47,314 nt of DNA from Anaerolineales bacterium (GTDB taxonomy: Bacteria > Chloroflexota > Anaerolineae > Anaerolineales > UBA4823): NCBI GenBank assembly GCA_022865865.1, contig JALHTN010000270.1, positions 1 through 47,314 of the forward strand. Direction: 5' to 3'. The notes beneath the pieces are model-generated. The model had not been told where the DNA came from. It saw only the letters and a list, made by a program, of their open reading frames with translations, and did no database searches. The position numbers and the translations under genes are program-made. Shown here piece after piece: positions 7,216-15,435 of the stretch; the first letter of the stretch is position 1, and each line of letters starts with the position of its first letter.

Positions 7216-9417
7216 ATGGCAAAGAGATATCCCAAAGAAACTAGTCAACCAAACCAAGGACAGGATTTGGAAAGCACCTCCGGGTTTTCGAAATTATCTT
7301 TTCGTATCTTGGGGATGCTGCAGCGTTATATTTGGGACATTGCTGGAGTATTTTTGCTAACTGTGGGGCTGCTGACATTCTTAGCATTGTTGGATCTCAC
7401 TCAAGGAGTGGTGATTACCTGGTGGGCAGAATTCTTGCAACGCTGGTTTGGTTGGGGCAGCTATCTTTTCATCCCAATTGCTTTGGGTGTAGGTATCGTC
7501 TTGATCATTCAACGTTCGGATATCCTGGAAAAAATCAATTGGGGTCGGATATTAATCCTTGAGATCGCCATATTTGCTGCATTAGCTTTGTTGGCGGTGG
7601 CAGCGGATGGCTCACTGGAACGGGCTTCACTGGGATTGGATGGGGGACTGGTGGGTTGGGGCCTGGCTGAGCTGATGGGGACATTTATCAGACCCACCTG
7701 GTTGTTAGCCTTAATTCTTGCAGTGGTGATCTTGATATCAGTGCTCATTGGCAGCGGTGTTTCTGCTTATCTTGGCAAATTAGCACAGTCTTATGCAGCA
7801 GAGGGTGCCGGATTTGATCGATCGGAACCAGCTGTGAGCATTGGTGAGCAGGTTAGCGCTGAATTACCTGCTCAGAATAAGAAAAAAGTACCGCGCTTAC
7901 CTGCTGAATTTCGCAAGAAATTTAAGATTCGGGTAGATGATGATAGGGCTACGGATCCTCCAGTGAGGGATGAGCGATTACCAAGCCTGGATTTGATGAT
8001 TAATGAGCAGACCACCAAGCCTGATGAACGAAACATTAATCTAACAGCCGGATTAATAGAAAAAACACTGGCAGAGTTTGGTATCCCAGCCCGCGTGGTT
8101 GGTTTTCAGGTGGGTCCAACAGTGACTCAATTCGCAGTCGAACCAGGGTTTGTCGAGAAGCCCGGGAACGAGGAAGAGATCAAGCGCCAAAAGGTTCGAG
8201 TAGCTCAAATCGCAGCCCTGTCACGCGATTTGGCACTGGCCTTATCAGCACCAAGTTTGCGCATTGAGGCACCCGTACCAGGTCGCCCATATATTGGGAT
8301 CGAGGTGCCCAATACGCGCTCAACAATCGTGCGGTTGAGACCAATATTGGAAACAGAGGCTTTTTATAAGTTTGGTTCTCCGTTGACAATCGCACTTGGC
8401 CGGGATGTTTCCGGTCAGGCCGTGGTTGCAGACCTGGCAAGTATGCCGCATTTGCTGATCGCCGGCACGACCGGGTCTGGAAAATCTGTATCTATTGCAG
8501 CCTTGACCACCTGCCTGGTGATGAATAATACACCTGAGGACTTGAGGATGGTGATGATCGATCCAAAGATGGTCGAGCTGGTCCGGTTTAATGGCCTGCC
8601 TCATTTATTTGGAAAGGTCGAAACAGATCTGGCTCGGATTTTGGGAGTCTTGCGCTGGACAGTCGCCGAAATGGATCGTCGCTATAAGTTGTTGGAGACC
8701 TCTCGTTCACGAAATATCGATACCTACAACCGGAAAATGCGCAAGAAGCGAGATTCCGAACCACTGCCACATATTGTGGTGATGATCGATGAACTAGCTG
8801 ATTTGATGATGTCGGCTCCTGAGCAAACCGAACCCGCATTGGTGCGATTGGCACAAATGGCACGGGCTACAGGAATCCACTTGGTTGTGGCTACTCAAAG
8901 ACCCAGCACCGATGTCGTCACTGGCTTGATTAAAGCCAATTTCCCAGCACGAATTTCCTTTGCAGTCGCCTCTTCAATTGATTCAAGGGTAATTTTGGAC
9001 TCGACTGGGGCAGAATCGCTGCTTGGTCGTGGTGATATGCTCTTTCTGCCGCCAGAAGCAGGCTCTCCGATTCGGGCTCAAGGAGCAATGGTCACCGATC
9101 AAGAGATCGAACGAATGATCACCTTCTGGCAGGAAACCTATCCCCCCGATGAAGAACATATACCCCCATGGGATGCATTATTGGATCAGGAGGCGATTTT
9201 AGCCCAGAAAGACCAGTTAATCGATAAAGCAATTGCTATCGTCCAGGAGACTCAAAGAGCCAGCGCCTCCATGCTGCAGAGGCGCCTGCGCATTGGTTAT
9301 CCGCGCGCTGCTCGATTGATCGATGAGCTGGAAGATTCAGGCGTTGTTGGACCTTCTCAGGGAGGTGGAAGGGAACGGGAAGTGCTGATTGGACCGGAAG
9401 ATGATCTATCTGCTTGA
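7216..9417 (+). CDS. ftsK: DNA translocase FtsK/SpoIIIE
   Basis: The 733-residue protein pumps chromosomal DNA through the closing division septum. Four membrane helices occupy about residues 30-190, followed by a fairly short linker. The motor domain contains Walker A GTTGSGKS at about 417-424 and Walker B VVMIDELADLMM near 519-530, plus the family signatures MPHLLIAGTTGSGKS and VVATQRPSTDVVTGLIKANFPARI. The gamma winged-helix domain at about 669-730 (RRLRIGYPRAARLIDELEDSGVVGP) reads KOPS/SRS-type sequences. Length is close to SpoIIIE. No strong Shine-Dalgarno is seen at the start. A promoter for the next gene overlaps its stop codon. Confidence 0.95.
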   Translation: MAKRYPKETSQPNQGQDLESTSGFSKLSFRILGMLQRYIWDIAGVFLLTVGLLTFLALLDLTQGVVITWWAEFLQRWFGWGSYLFIPIALGVGIVLIIQRSDILEKINWGRILILEIAIFAALALLAVAADGSLERASLGLDGGLVGWGLAELMGTFIRPTWLLALILAVVILISVLIGSGVSAYLGKLAQSYAAEGAGFDRSEPAVSIGEQVSAELPAQNKKKVPRLPAEFRKKFKIRVDDDRATDPPVRDERLPSLDLMINEQTTKPDERNINLTAGLIEKTLAEFGIPARVVGFQVGPTVTQFAVEPGFVEKPGNEEEIKRQKVRVAQIAALSRDLALALSAPSLRIEAPVPGRPYIGIEVPNTRSTIVRLRPILETEAFYKFGSPLTIALGRDVSGQAVVADLASMPHLLIAGTTGSGKSVSIAALTTCLVMNNTPEDLRMVMIDPKMVELVRFNGLPHLFGKVETDLARILGVLRWTVAEMDRRYKLLETSRSRNIDTYNRKMRKKRDSEPLPHIVVMIDELADLMMSAPEQTEPALVRLAQMARATGIHLVVATQRPSTDVVTGLIKANFPARISFAVASSIDSRVILDSTGAESLLGRGDMLFLPPEAGSPIRAQGAMVTDQEIERMITFWQETYPPDEEHIPPWDALLDQEAILAQKDQLIDKAIAIVQETQRASASMLQRRLRIGYPRAARLIDELEDSGVVGPSQGGGREREVLIGPEDDLSA

Positions 9418-9442
9418 CAGTCTTACCCCATTAAGTTAGCAT
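9414..9442 (+). promoter_or_regulatory. Sigma70-type promoter overlapping the ftsK stop codon
   Basis: TTGACA (9414-9419), a 17-bp spacer and TAGCAT (9437-9442). Transcription would begin near 9449, just before the CDP-alcohol phosphotransferase gene, so its mRNA could be almost leaderless. Confidence 0.5.
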
Positions 9443-9459
9443 AACTGCTCGTGAAAATC

Positions 9460-10098
9460 ATGTCAATAAAGGAATCAAATATTGTGGAACAAGCAACAGA
9501 GGAAGAAAAAAAGGTAACTTTTACTGATCAGATGCGCGTTCGATTCAGAGGGATCTTGGATCCTGTTGGAGCTTTCTTAAATCGGATTGGCTTCATGCCA
9601 AATACGATGACGATTCTGGGATTGTTGGGAAATACAATTGGCGCATATTTCCTTTCCCAGGGGAAAATGACATATGGTGGTTTGATCATCTTTGCTATGG
9701 GTCCAGTGGATGCATTGGATGGCACGATGGCTCGCCTGCGGGGTGAACCAAGCGAATTTGGTGCCTTTGTAGATTCAGTTGTCGATCGTTATTCTGAATT
9801 AGTGATTTTTGGTGGTCTTTTAATATACTATGCACAGCAAGGCAACTGGACTGCTGCCCTGGTGACTTATCTGGCAGCTAGTGGATCGGTGCTGGTTTCA
9901 TACGTACGCGCCAGAGCATCTTCCCTGGGTTATGATACGAAAGTTGGAATTCTAACTCGCATGGAACGTTATCTGGTTCTTGCTCCAACCCTTGTATTTA
10001 ACATCCCTTTGGTAGGTTTATGGATCATAGCTATCCTCGCAAATATTACTGCGCTGCAGAGAATCTGGGATATCCGGCGCCAAACTCGAGGGAATTGA
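9460..10098 (+). CDS. CDP-alcohol phosphatidyltransferase family protein
   Basis: The protein of about 212 residues has the complete CDP-alcohol phosphotransferase signature D-x2-D-G-x2-A-R-x8-G-x3-D-x3-D, visible as VDALDGTMARLRG followed by FGAFVDSVVDRYSE. The eight acidic and small residues bind two divalent ions and swap CMP for an alcohol in phospholipid synthesis. Several membrane helices surround the motif. The acceptor could be glycerol phosphate (PgsA) or inositol phosphate (PIP synthase); the motif alone cannot tell. The start is uncertain: ATG 9460, GTG 9451, or GTG 9484, which has AAAGGA at a good distance. It probably heads an operon with lgt 20 bases downstream. Confidence 0.88.
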   Translation: MSIKESNIVEQATEEEKKVTFTDQMRVRFRGILDPVGAFLNRIGFMPNTMTILGLLGNTIGAYFLSQGKMTYGGLIIFAMGPVDALDGTMARLRGEPSEFGAFVDSVVDRYSELVIFGGLLIYYAQQGNWTAALVTYLAASGSVLVSYVRARASSLGYDTKVGILTRMERYLVLAPTLVFNIPLVGLWIIAILANITALQRIWDIRRQTRGN

Positions 10099-10118
10099 CT
10101 GGGGTAAAGGAGAGATAG

Positions 10119-10940
10119 ATGGGTATTCAGATTGGAAAGATCACGATTTACTACTATGGAATCATCATTATGCTTGGGGCGCTGGCAGCAGCTGGGTTAG
10201 CTGCATACGAGGCGCGGCGGAAAGGACAGAATAGCGACATCGTCTGGGATGGACTGGTCTGGGTGTTGATCGGTGGTATCCTCGGAGCCCGCCTTTGGCA
10301 TATCTTAACACCTCCTGCTTCCATGGTTGAGGCGGGATACACCACCATGTATTATCTTACCCACCCGTTGGATGCGATAAATATTCGGGCTGGAGGGCTT
10401 GGCATCCCAGGAGCGGTGGTAGGGGGATTGCTGGCATTATATATCTTTGCACGCCGCAGGAAGCTGGATTTTGCTTTTTGGCTGGATATTGCTGCACCAG
10501 CATTAGCATTAGGACAGGCGATTGGACGCTGGGGAAATTTCTTCAACCAGGAACTTTACGGGAGCCCCAGCACGCTTCCCTGGGCGATCCAAATTAATCC
10601 AGAAAATCGACTGCCAGGTTATGAAGATCAGGCAACATACCATCCACTTTTTCTTTATGAATCACTTTGGAATTTTGGGATCGTACTACTGCTACTCTGG
10701 TTGGGTAGAAAATACGATGATCGTCTGATCAACGGTGATCTATTCTTGATATATTTGATTGCGTATCCACTTGGACGGTTCCTCCTTGAATTCCTGAGGC
10801 TTGATCCATCACAGGTCGGCGGGATAAATATCAACCAGACTGTGATGCTGTTTGTCGTATTGTTTGCTTCGGGAGTACTGATCTGGCGACACCGTAAAAG
10901 AGGAAAATCGGAGGCTGAAACAGTTGGGGTGGAAGAGTAG
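10119..10940 (+). CDS. lgt: Prolipoprotein diacylglyceryl transferase
   Basis: This 273-residue, seven-helix membrane enzyme moves a diacylglyceryl group from phosphatidylglycerol to the lipobox cysteine of lipoproteins, the first step of their maturation. The signature GRWGNFFNQELYG is followed by a segment with HPLFLYESLWN, then the late motif LGRFLLEFLR. The region equal to the E. coli catalytic-loop His reads GGLGIPGAVVGG, so that His is absent, as in many non-proteobacterial Lgt proteins. It is 20 bases behind the phospholipid enzyme, which may supply its lipid substrate, and before an ABC transporter. The lipoprotein at 3942 is a likely client. Confidence 0.93.
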   Translation: MGIQIGKITIYYYGIIIMLGALAAAGLAAYEARRKGQNSDIVWDGLVWVLIGGILGARLWHILTPPASMVEAGYTTMYYLTHPLDAINIRAGGLGIPGAVVGGLLALYIFARRRKLDFAFWLDIAAPALALGQAIGRWGNFFNQELYGSPSTLPWAIQINPENRLPGYEDQATYHPLFLYESLWNFGIVLLLLWLGRKYDDRLINGDLFLIYLIAYPLGRFLLEFLRLDPSQVGGININQTVMLFVVLFASGVLIWRHRKRGKSEAETVGVEE

Positions 10941-10963
10941 AAAGGGATTTTACACAGTTAGTT

Positions 10964-11911
10964 ATGATCATCACTGAAGACCTCAGTAAGCATTTTGAGG
11001 AATTCATTGCGGTTGATGGTGTCAACCTGAAGGTGAGTGCTGGCGAAGTTCTAGCACTATTAGGACCAAACGGTTCAGGTAAAACCACAACGGTGCGCAT
11101 GTTGACCTCGATACTGCAGCCTACTCGTGGAAAGGCGCGTGTAGCTGGATTTGATGTGGTCGAGCAACCAGATCAAGTGCGTGCCTCGGTTGGTGTATTG
11201 ACCGAACATCATGGATTGTATGCGCGCATGCCAGCCGATGAATACCTTGATTTCTTTGGTCAACTTTATGGAATAGATCTGCCAACCAGGCGTAAACGTG
11301 CTGAACAAATGCTGGATGAATTTGGTTTAGGACCTTATAAGAGGCGTCGGGTGGGAAAATTCTCTCGAGGTATGCAGCAGAAATTAGCATTGGCGAGAAC
11401 CCTCTTGCACCAACCACCAGTCCTGCTATTGGATGAGCCAACTTCCGCGATGGATCCTGAAAGTGCAAGTCTGGTAAGAGATGCAATCCACGACTTAAGC
11501 TCATCTGATAGAGCGATCATCCTCTGCACACATAATCTGGCTGAAGCTGAGAGATTGGCGGACAAGATCGCTATTATCCGCTATGGAACAATTATTGCAC
11601 AAGGAACTCCAGATGAGTTGAGACAGCGGCTGCTTGGCGAAGCTATTTTTGAAGTCCGATTTGGTTCCGACCAAAATATTGATCAGGTCGGCCTTCCCAG
11701 GGGTTTTCAGGTCGCTGGACGGGGAGATAAATGGTTGCGCTACCGGTCAGCTCAACCTGAAATTGATAACCCAATCGTACTGCAGCATTTATTAAACCTG
11801 GGTTTGAAAGTGGTGAGTCTGGAAGAAATCCCCCGCAGCTTGGAGCAGATTTATCTGCAGGTGATGAATGATCCGAAGATCATGCAGTCTGAGGCAGCTT
11901 ATGTTGGATAA
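10964..11911 (+). CDS. ABC transporter ATP-binding protein
   Basis: The 315-residue protein contains Walker A GPNGSGKTT (34-42), a signature loop reading FSRGMQQKLALARTL in place of LSGGQ, Walker B VLLLDEPTSAMDP, and the H-loop His in CTHNLAEAE. The extra C-terminal domain of about 90 residues is typical of ABC-2 type exporters of the NatA/CcmA class. It overlaps the start of the permease gene by 11 bases, so the two are translated together. The cargo is unknown. Confidence 0.92.
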   Translation: MIITEDLSKHFEEFIAVDGVNLKVSAGEVLALLGPNGSGKTTTVRMLTSILQPTRGKARVAGFDVVEQPDQVRASVGVLTEHHGLYARMPADEYLDFFGQLYGIDLPTRRKRAEQMLDEFGLGPYKRRRVGKFSRGMQQKLALARTLLHQPPVLLLDEPTSAMDPESASLVRDAIHDLSSSDRAIILCTHNLAEAERLADKIAIIRYGTIIAQGTPDELRQRLLGEAIFEVRFGSDQNIDQVGLPRGFQVAGRGDKWLRYRSAQPEIDNPIVLQHLLNLGLKVVSLEEIPRSLEQIYLQVMNDPKIMQSEAAYVG

Positions 11912-13322
11912 ACTGCGTCCCGCATTGGTTGTCACCCGCCGCGAAGTACGTGATCACTTCCGGGATTGGCGGATTTTAGGTCCCATTCTGCTGCTGATCA
12001 TCTTGCTACCAGTTTTTATGAACTATGCCTCGGGACGATTTCTCGAATTTGCGGATCGATATGGAGCTCATATTGAACCAGGGCAAGTCTACCCCTTCTT
12101 ATTAATGGTGGTGGGCTTTTTCCCGATTACCGTGGCGCTTGTATTGGCACTGGAAAGTTTCGTAGGCGAGAAAGAGCGCCGCAGTTTAGAACCGCTCTTG
12201 AGCAGTCCCTTAAGCGATTTCCAAATATATTTTGGCAAGCTTCTAGCAGCATTAATCCCTGCTCTGTTGGCCAGCTATCTTGGCATGGTCTTGTATCTAT
12301 TTTGGATTTTCCTGCAGGGGATTTGGTTTCCTGGTGGAATCTTGATCCTGCAGATTTTCGCCTTGGCTACTACGAACTGTTTTCTGATGGTGAGCGGCGC
12401 AGTGGTGGTTTCATCGCAAACCACGTCTATGCGGGCAGCCAATCTGCTGGCCGTGTTCATCATAATACCGATGGCGATCCTTCTACAAGCAGAGAGTGCG
12501 GTGATCGTCTGGGCGAATAGCGCGGTCCTGTTCTGGACATTGGTCGGGGAAGTTGCTGTCGCGGTACTGCTGGTGAGAATCGGAATTGCTCATTTCAATC
12601 GTGAAGAGCTGGTTGGCCGTGAATTTGATTCAATTGATATGAAAGGCGGGTTTGTCTCTTTTTGGAAAGATTTTCGCGGTGAAGCCAGCTCACCTTGGGA
12701 TTGGTACCGCAACGAGCTGCGGAAGACTTTTAATAACATGCGTTTGCCTGCGCTTCTTGTTACTGTGGTTCTTGTGGGTGGAGTAGTGCTTGGAGCAAGT
12801 TTGGCAGATCAATTTGTAATCCCAGCTGAATTAATCAACAAAGAAACGTTAATAGCTGGTGGGATTGAGGGTGTTCAAGAATTTCGCTTCTTTGATGACA
12901 GCAGCATCCCCATGGTTTGGTTCAATAATCTGCGTACAGTTATCCTGGCTACCTTCGCTGGATTACTGTCTTTTGGTGTCCTGGCATTAATCGTGATGGT
13001 TGTCCCAATTCTCTTAATTGGATTTTTTACAGCGACGATTGCCAGCGCGGGTTTTTCTCCGCTTCTGTTCCTATTAGCATTTGTTGTCCCCCATGGTATT
13101 TTGGAGATTCCGGCGATAATATTAGCCGGGGCAGCGATCCTGCGTCTTGGGGCAACCATAGCCTCTCCTTCTCCTGGCAGAACGATTAGCGAAGCATGGC
13201 TGGGAGCAGCGGCAGATTGGGCAAAAGTTATGGTTGGATTGGTGTTACCTTTATTACTTGGTGCTGCAATCTTAGAAGTCCTAGTAACCCCAAGAATCGC
13301 TAATTGGTTGTTTGGTGGATAA
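11901..13322 (+). CDS. ABC-2 type permease with C-terminal SpoIIM-like domain
   Basis: I start at ATG 11901 (MLDKLRPALVVTRREVRDHF), with GAGG close before it. The 473-residue protein begins with an ABC-2 membrane domain: a first helix ILGPILLLIILLPVFMNYAS, a loop with the family motif GEKERRSLEPLLSSPLSDFQIYFGKLLAA, and six predicted helices. After about residue 280 comes a second membrane unit with FVVPHGILEIPAIILAGAAILRLG, which matches stage II sporulation protein M (SpoIIM) proteins. A separate SpoIIM protein often accompanies such exporters; here it is fused. With the ATPase it should export an unknown substrate or act on the membrane. Confidence 0.82.
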   Translation: MLDKLRPALVVTRREVRDHFRDWRILGPILLLIILLPVFMNYASGRFLEFADRYGAHIEPGQVYPFLLMVVGFFPITVALVLALESFVGEKERRSLEPLLSSPLSDFQIYFGKLLAALIPALLASYLGMVLYLFWIFLQGIWFPGGILILQIFALATTNCFLMVSGAVVVSSQTTSMRAANLLAVFIIIPMAILLQAESAVIVWANSAVLFWTLVGEVAVAVLLVRIGIAHFNREELVGREFDSIDMKGGFVSFWKDFRGEASSPWDWYRNELRKTFNNMRLPALLVTVVLVGGVVLGASLADQFVIPAELINKETLIAGGIEGVQEFRFFDDSSIPMVWFNNLRTVILATFAGLLSFGVLALIVMVVPILLIGFFTATIASAGFSPLLFLLAFVVPHGILEIPAIILAGAAILRLGATIASPSPGRTISEAWLGAAADWAKVMVGLVLPLLLGAAILEVLVTPRIANWLFGG

Positions 13323-13357
13323 AAAAATTCTAGGGTGAGAAGAGAAGAGGATTCTAC

Positions 13358-14113
13358 ATGGCGAAAGTGATTATTTTAGGTTCATCCAATGCGATCCCAG
13401 ATGAAAAGCATGAAAACAGCCACATGGCTTTGGTTGGTGACGATCGCCTCGTATTGATCGATTGTGTCAATAATCCAATCGTCAGATTGCGAAAGGCTGG
13501 ACTGGATGTAGAAGATATTTCGGACCTCATATTAACTCACTTCCATCCTGATCACGTTTCTGGTGTCCCCCTGCTATTAATGGATTTGTGGTTGTTAGGA
13601 CGACAGAAAGAATTGCGAATGTTTGGCTTGGATTACACTTTAGACCGGCTTGAAACGATGATGGATCTTTTTGGATGGAATTCCTGGCCGGGCTTTTTCC
13701 CAGTGCAAATGCATAGAATTGCAGAGCAGGACATGACCGTTGTTCAAGAAAATGATCAGTGGCGAATTTATTCTTCCCCTGTCAAACATATTATTCCAAA
13801 TATTGGCCTGCGCATTGAATTTCCAGAAACTGGAAAAGTATTTGCATATTCCGGCGATACTGAACCCTGCCCCCAGGTGATTCAGCTGGCTGATAAGGCA
13901 GATGTCCTCATCCACGAATCAACCGGATCATCCTGGGGTCATTCAGATGCTTCTCAGGCAGGCCAAATTGCGAAAAGTGCGGGTGCAAGCAACCTGTACT
14001 TGATCCATTATCCGAATGGAAGGTTTGAGGACAATCATCTTCTCAGCAGAGCCGCACAGGAATTCAATGGACCGGTGAAATTAGCAGAAGATTTTATGCA
14101 GTTCGAGTTCTAA
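13358..14113 (+). CDS. Metallo-beta-lactamase-fold hydrolase
   Basis: The 251-residue protein has the metal motif H61-F-H63-P-D65-H66 in LTHFHPDHVSG, a later DVLIHEST with an acidic bridging residue pattern and a final LYLIHYP His. A SGDTEPCPQVIQLADKADVL stretch is typical of the RNase Z-like branch that includes phosphodiesterases and arylsulfatase-like enzymes. The substrate is unknown. It lacks the long flexible arm of true tRNA 3' endonucleases, so a small-molecule or general phosphodiester hydrolase is more likely. It follows the ABC transporter by 36 bases. AGAAGAGGA precedes the ATG. Confidence 0.85.
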   Translation: MAKVIILGSSNAIPDEKHENSHMALVGDDRLVLIDCVNNPIVRLRKAGLDVEDISDLILTHFHPDHVSGVPLLLMDLWLLGRQKELRMFGLDYTLDRLETMMDLFGWNSWPGFFPVQMHRIAEQDMTVVQENDQWRIYSSPVKHIIPNIGLRIEFPETGKVFAYSGDTEPCPQVIQLADKADVLIHESTGSSWGHSDASQAGQIAKSAGASNLYLIHYPNGRFEDNHLLSRAAQEFNGPVKLAEDFMQFEF

Positions 14114-14165
14114 AAATCGGGGAAATGAACACAGCTCAGGTAACGTCTGAACTATGCAACGTGAT

Positions 14166-14669
14166 TTACCAACCTTCTATGAAGGGGATCCAATCTTTAT
14201 TTTGATCTAAATGCCGGGCGAAGAGATAAGCTGCCGAGGAAGGTGGTTCCACGGGCGTATGCAGCAAATGCATGTGGGCTTGTTCCAGTGTCCGACCTCC
14301 TTTGCAATGGTTGCAGGATGGGCAGGCTGCAACCAGGTTGCTCCATTTATGAGTACCTCCCTGGCTGCGTGGATTGATGTGGTCAATCGTCAGCTGAGGC
14401 GTAGTTTTGCCGCAATACTGGCAAGTGTAATTGTCTCGCCGGAGGACCTCGCGTTTATTAAGTTTTACCCGGATGCGCGGTCTTTTGATCATCCGATCCA
14501 GCCGAATGATGGAGGGCCGTGGATATTTTTGCGACACAGTATGAATAAATCCGCGCCCATTGAGGATCAGCGAGGCTTTACTGGTCATCATTAAGCCTAT
14601 TGCGCGCCGAGTGGGGCAAATATTTAACGGCTCAAAATTCGCATTCAGCACTAAAACAGGTTCAAACAT
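14166..14669 (-). CDS. HNH endonuclease family protein
   Basis: From ATG 14669 (MFEPVLVLNANFEPLN) the protein has 167 residues. The N-terminal NANFEPLNICPTRRAI segment is the usual opening of a widespread HNH family. The HNH/zinc core follows: CQYCGK, DHINPRSQGG, then a Leu-Val stretch and CPSCNHCKGG, with four cysteines for a structural zinc and the catalytic His of DHINP. The family is chromosomal and common in actinobacteria, cyanobacteria and Chloroflexota; its biological role is not settled. An extended -10 lies 22 bases upstream of the ATG, which favours this start over a TTG at 14714 that would include the promoter. Confidence 0.82.
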   Translation of the reverse strand: MFEPVLVLNANFEPLNICPTRRAIGLMMTSKASLILNGRGFIHTVSQKYPRPSIIRLDRMIKRPRIRVKLNKREVLRRDNYTCQYCGKTTPQLTIDHINPRSQGGTHKWSNLVAACPSCNHCKGGRTLEQAHMHLLHTPVEPPSSAAYLFARHLDQNKDWIPFIEGW

Positions 14670-14670
14670 A

Positions 14671-14698
14671 TTGACACCATAACTTTGCGAATTATAGC
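14671..14698 (+). promoter_or_regulatory. Sigma70-type promoter for the membrane protein gene at 14780
   Basis: TTGACA at 14671-14676, a 16-bp spacer and TATAGC at 14693-14698. It overlaps the oppositely directed -10 of the HNH gene, so the two promoters would compete for polymerase. Confidence 0.4.
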
Positions 14699-14699
14699 A
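14691..14699 (-). promoter_or_regulatory. Extended -10 promoter for the HNH gene
   Basis: On the minus strand TGCTATAAT is a perfect extended -10 (TGN-TATAAT). No good -35 is visible, which is normal for extended -10 promoters. A start about seven bases downstream leaves a short leader before ATG 14669. Confidence 0.45.
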
Positions 14700-14779
14700 T
14701 GGCTCATTCTCCAAATGAATAGATATTGGATGGCTGTATTTATGGTAAAGATAACTCTAAAATCCTTTATAATGAGGCG

Positions 14780-15310
14780 ATGAACACCCAGATGGAGCAA
14801 AATGAGTATAAACCTGAGCTGGTCTCCAGAAGAAGCGAATTGATTGCCTGGGGGATTGCTCTTGTGGTCAATGGTGCCTGGTTGTTGTTAATTTTATTTG
14901 ACCAATCGATGTCATTTTGGCTTCCCATCCTGGGAATTCCATTATTGTTGATTGCTATCGGGATGAGCCTGGCAAACTGGATGGATCGCCGAACGATATT
15001 GAAGCTGGACGTGGATGCGATCTACTTCAGCAATGGTTTGCGCAATGTGACCTTAAATTGGGAGGAAATCCAGGAAGTACGCGTCCTGCCTGCCCAGTGG
15101 GGAGAAAAAGTGCAGGTATTTGGTAAACAATCCTACTTTGGATTTCATACACTTGGTGAGGTCAGGGCGAATGGTAAAGTTTTGGGTCGCACCGGTTTTA
15201 TGGAAGGTGACCAAATACTTAAGCGTATCCTTGAAAAATCGGGTTTAAACGAGAGTCAACAAGTGGAATTGAACGACCAACAGGAAGGGTATTATTACTC
15301 ACGTCAATAA
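14780..15310 (+). CDS. Small membrane protein with cytoplasmic beta domain (PH-like?)
   Basis: From ATG 14780 the protein has 176 residues. Two membrane helices form a hairpin at about residues 22-40 and 45-65 (IAWGIALVVNGAWLLLILF, then WLPILGIPLLLIAIGMSL). The remainder is predicted to be beta-rich (ILKLDVDAIYFSNGLRNVTLNWEEIQEVRVLP) and resembles the bacterial PH-like domains attached to hairpin membrane anchors (YdbS/YcxE type). This family call is an inference from layout only. The reading from TTG 14726 is unlikely. GAGG precedes the ATG closely. A clean terminator follows. Confidence 0.6.
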   Translation: MNTQMEQNEYKPELVSRRSELIAWGIALVVNGAWLLLILFDQSMSFWLPILGIPLLLIAIGMSLANWMDRRTILKLDVDAIYFSNGLRNVTLNWEEIQEVRVLPAQWGEKVQVFGKQSYFGFHTLGEVRANGKVLGRTGFMEGDQILKRILEKSGLNESQQVELNDQQEGYYYSRQ

Positions 15311-15331
15311 GGCCTCAGCATTGGGCAATCA

Positions 15332-15363
15332 GCGCCCTCTGCTCAGAGGGCGCGTTTTGTTTT
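15332..15363 (+). terminator. Rho-independent terminator
   Basis: A perfect 9-bp stem (15332-15340 with 15345-15353), four-base loop and a T-rich tail GTTTTGTTTT. It ends the membrane protein gene and separates it from tyrS. Confidence 0.88.
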
Positions 15364-15435
15364 ATTAATACGAACAATATATGATCAAATCTATGCGGAT
15401 TTAATCATACTGATAATTAACTCAGGAGGTGAGAA

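Noticed and set aside
14768..14773. TATAAT just before ATG 14780 as a leaderless promoter
   Set aside because: No -35 fits, and a better promoter at 14671-14698 gives a normal leader.
15364..15435. T-box riboswitch before tyrS
   Set aside because: Only 72 bases lie between a terminator that ends the gene before it and the tyrS start; no specifier loop or T-box motif is visible.
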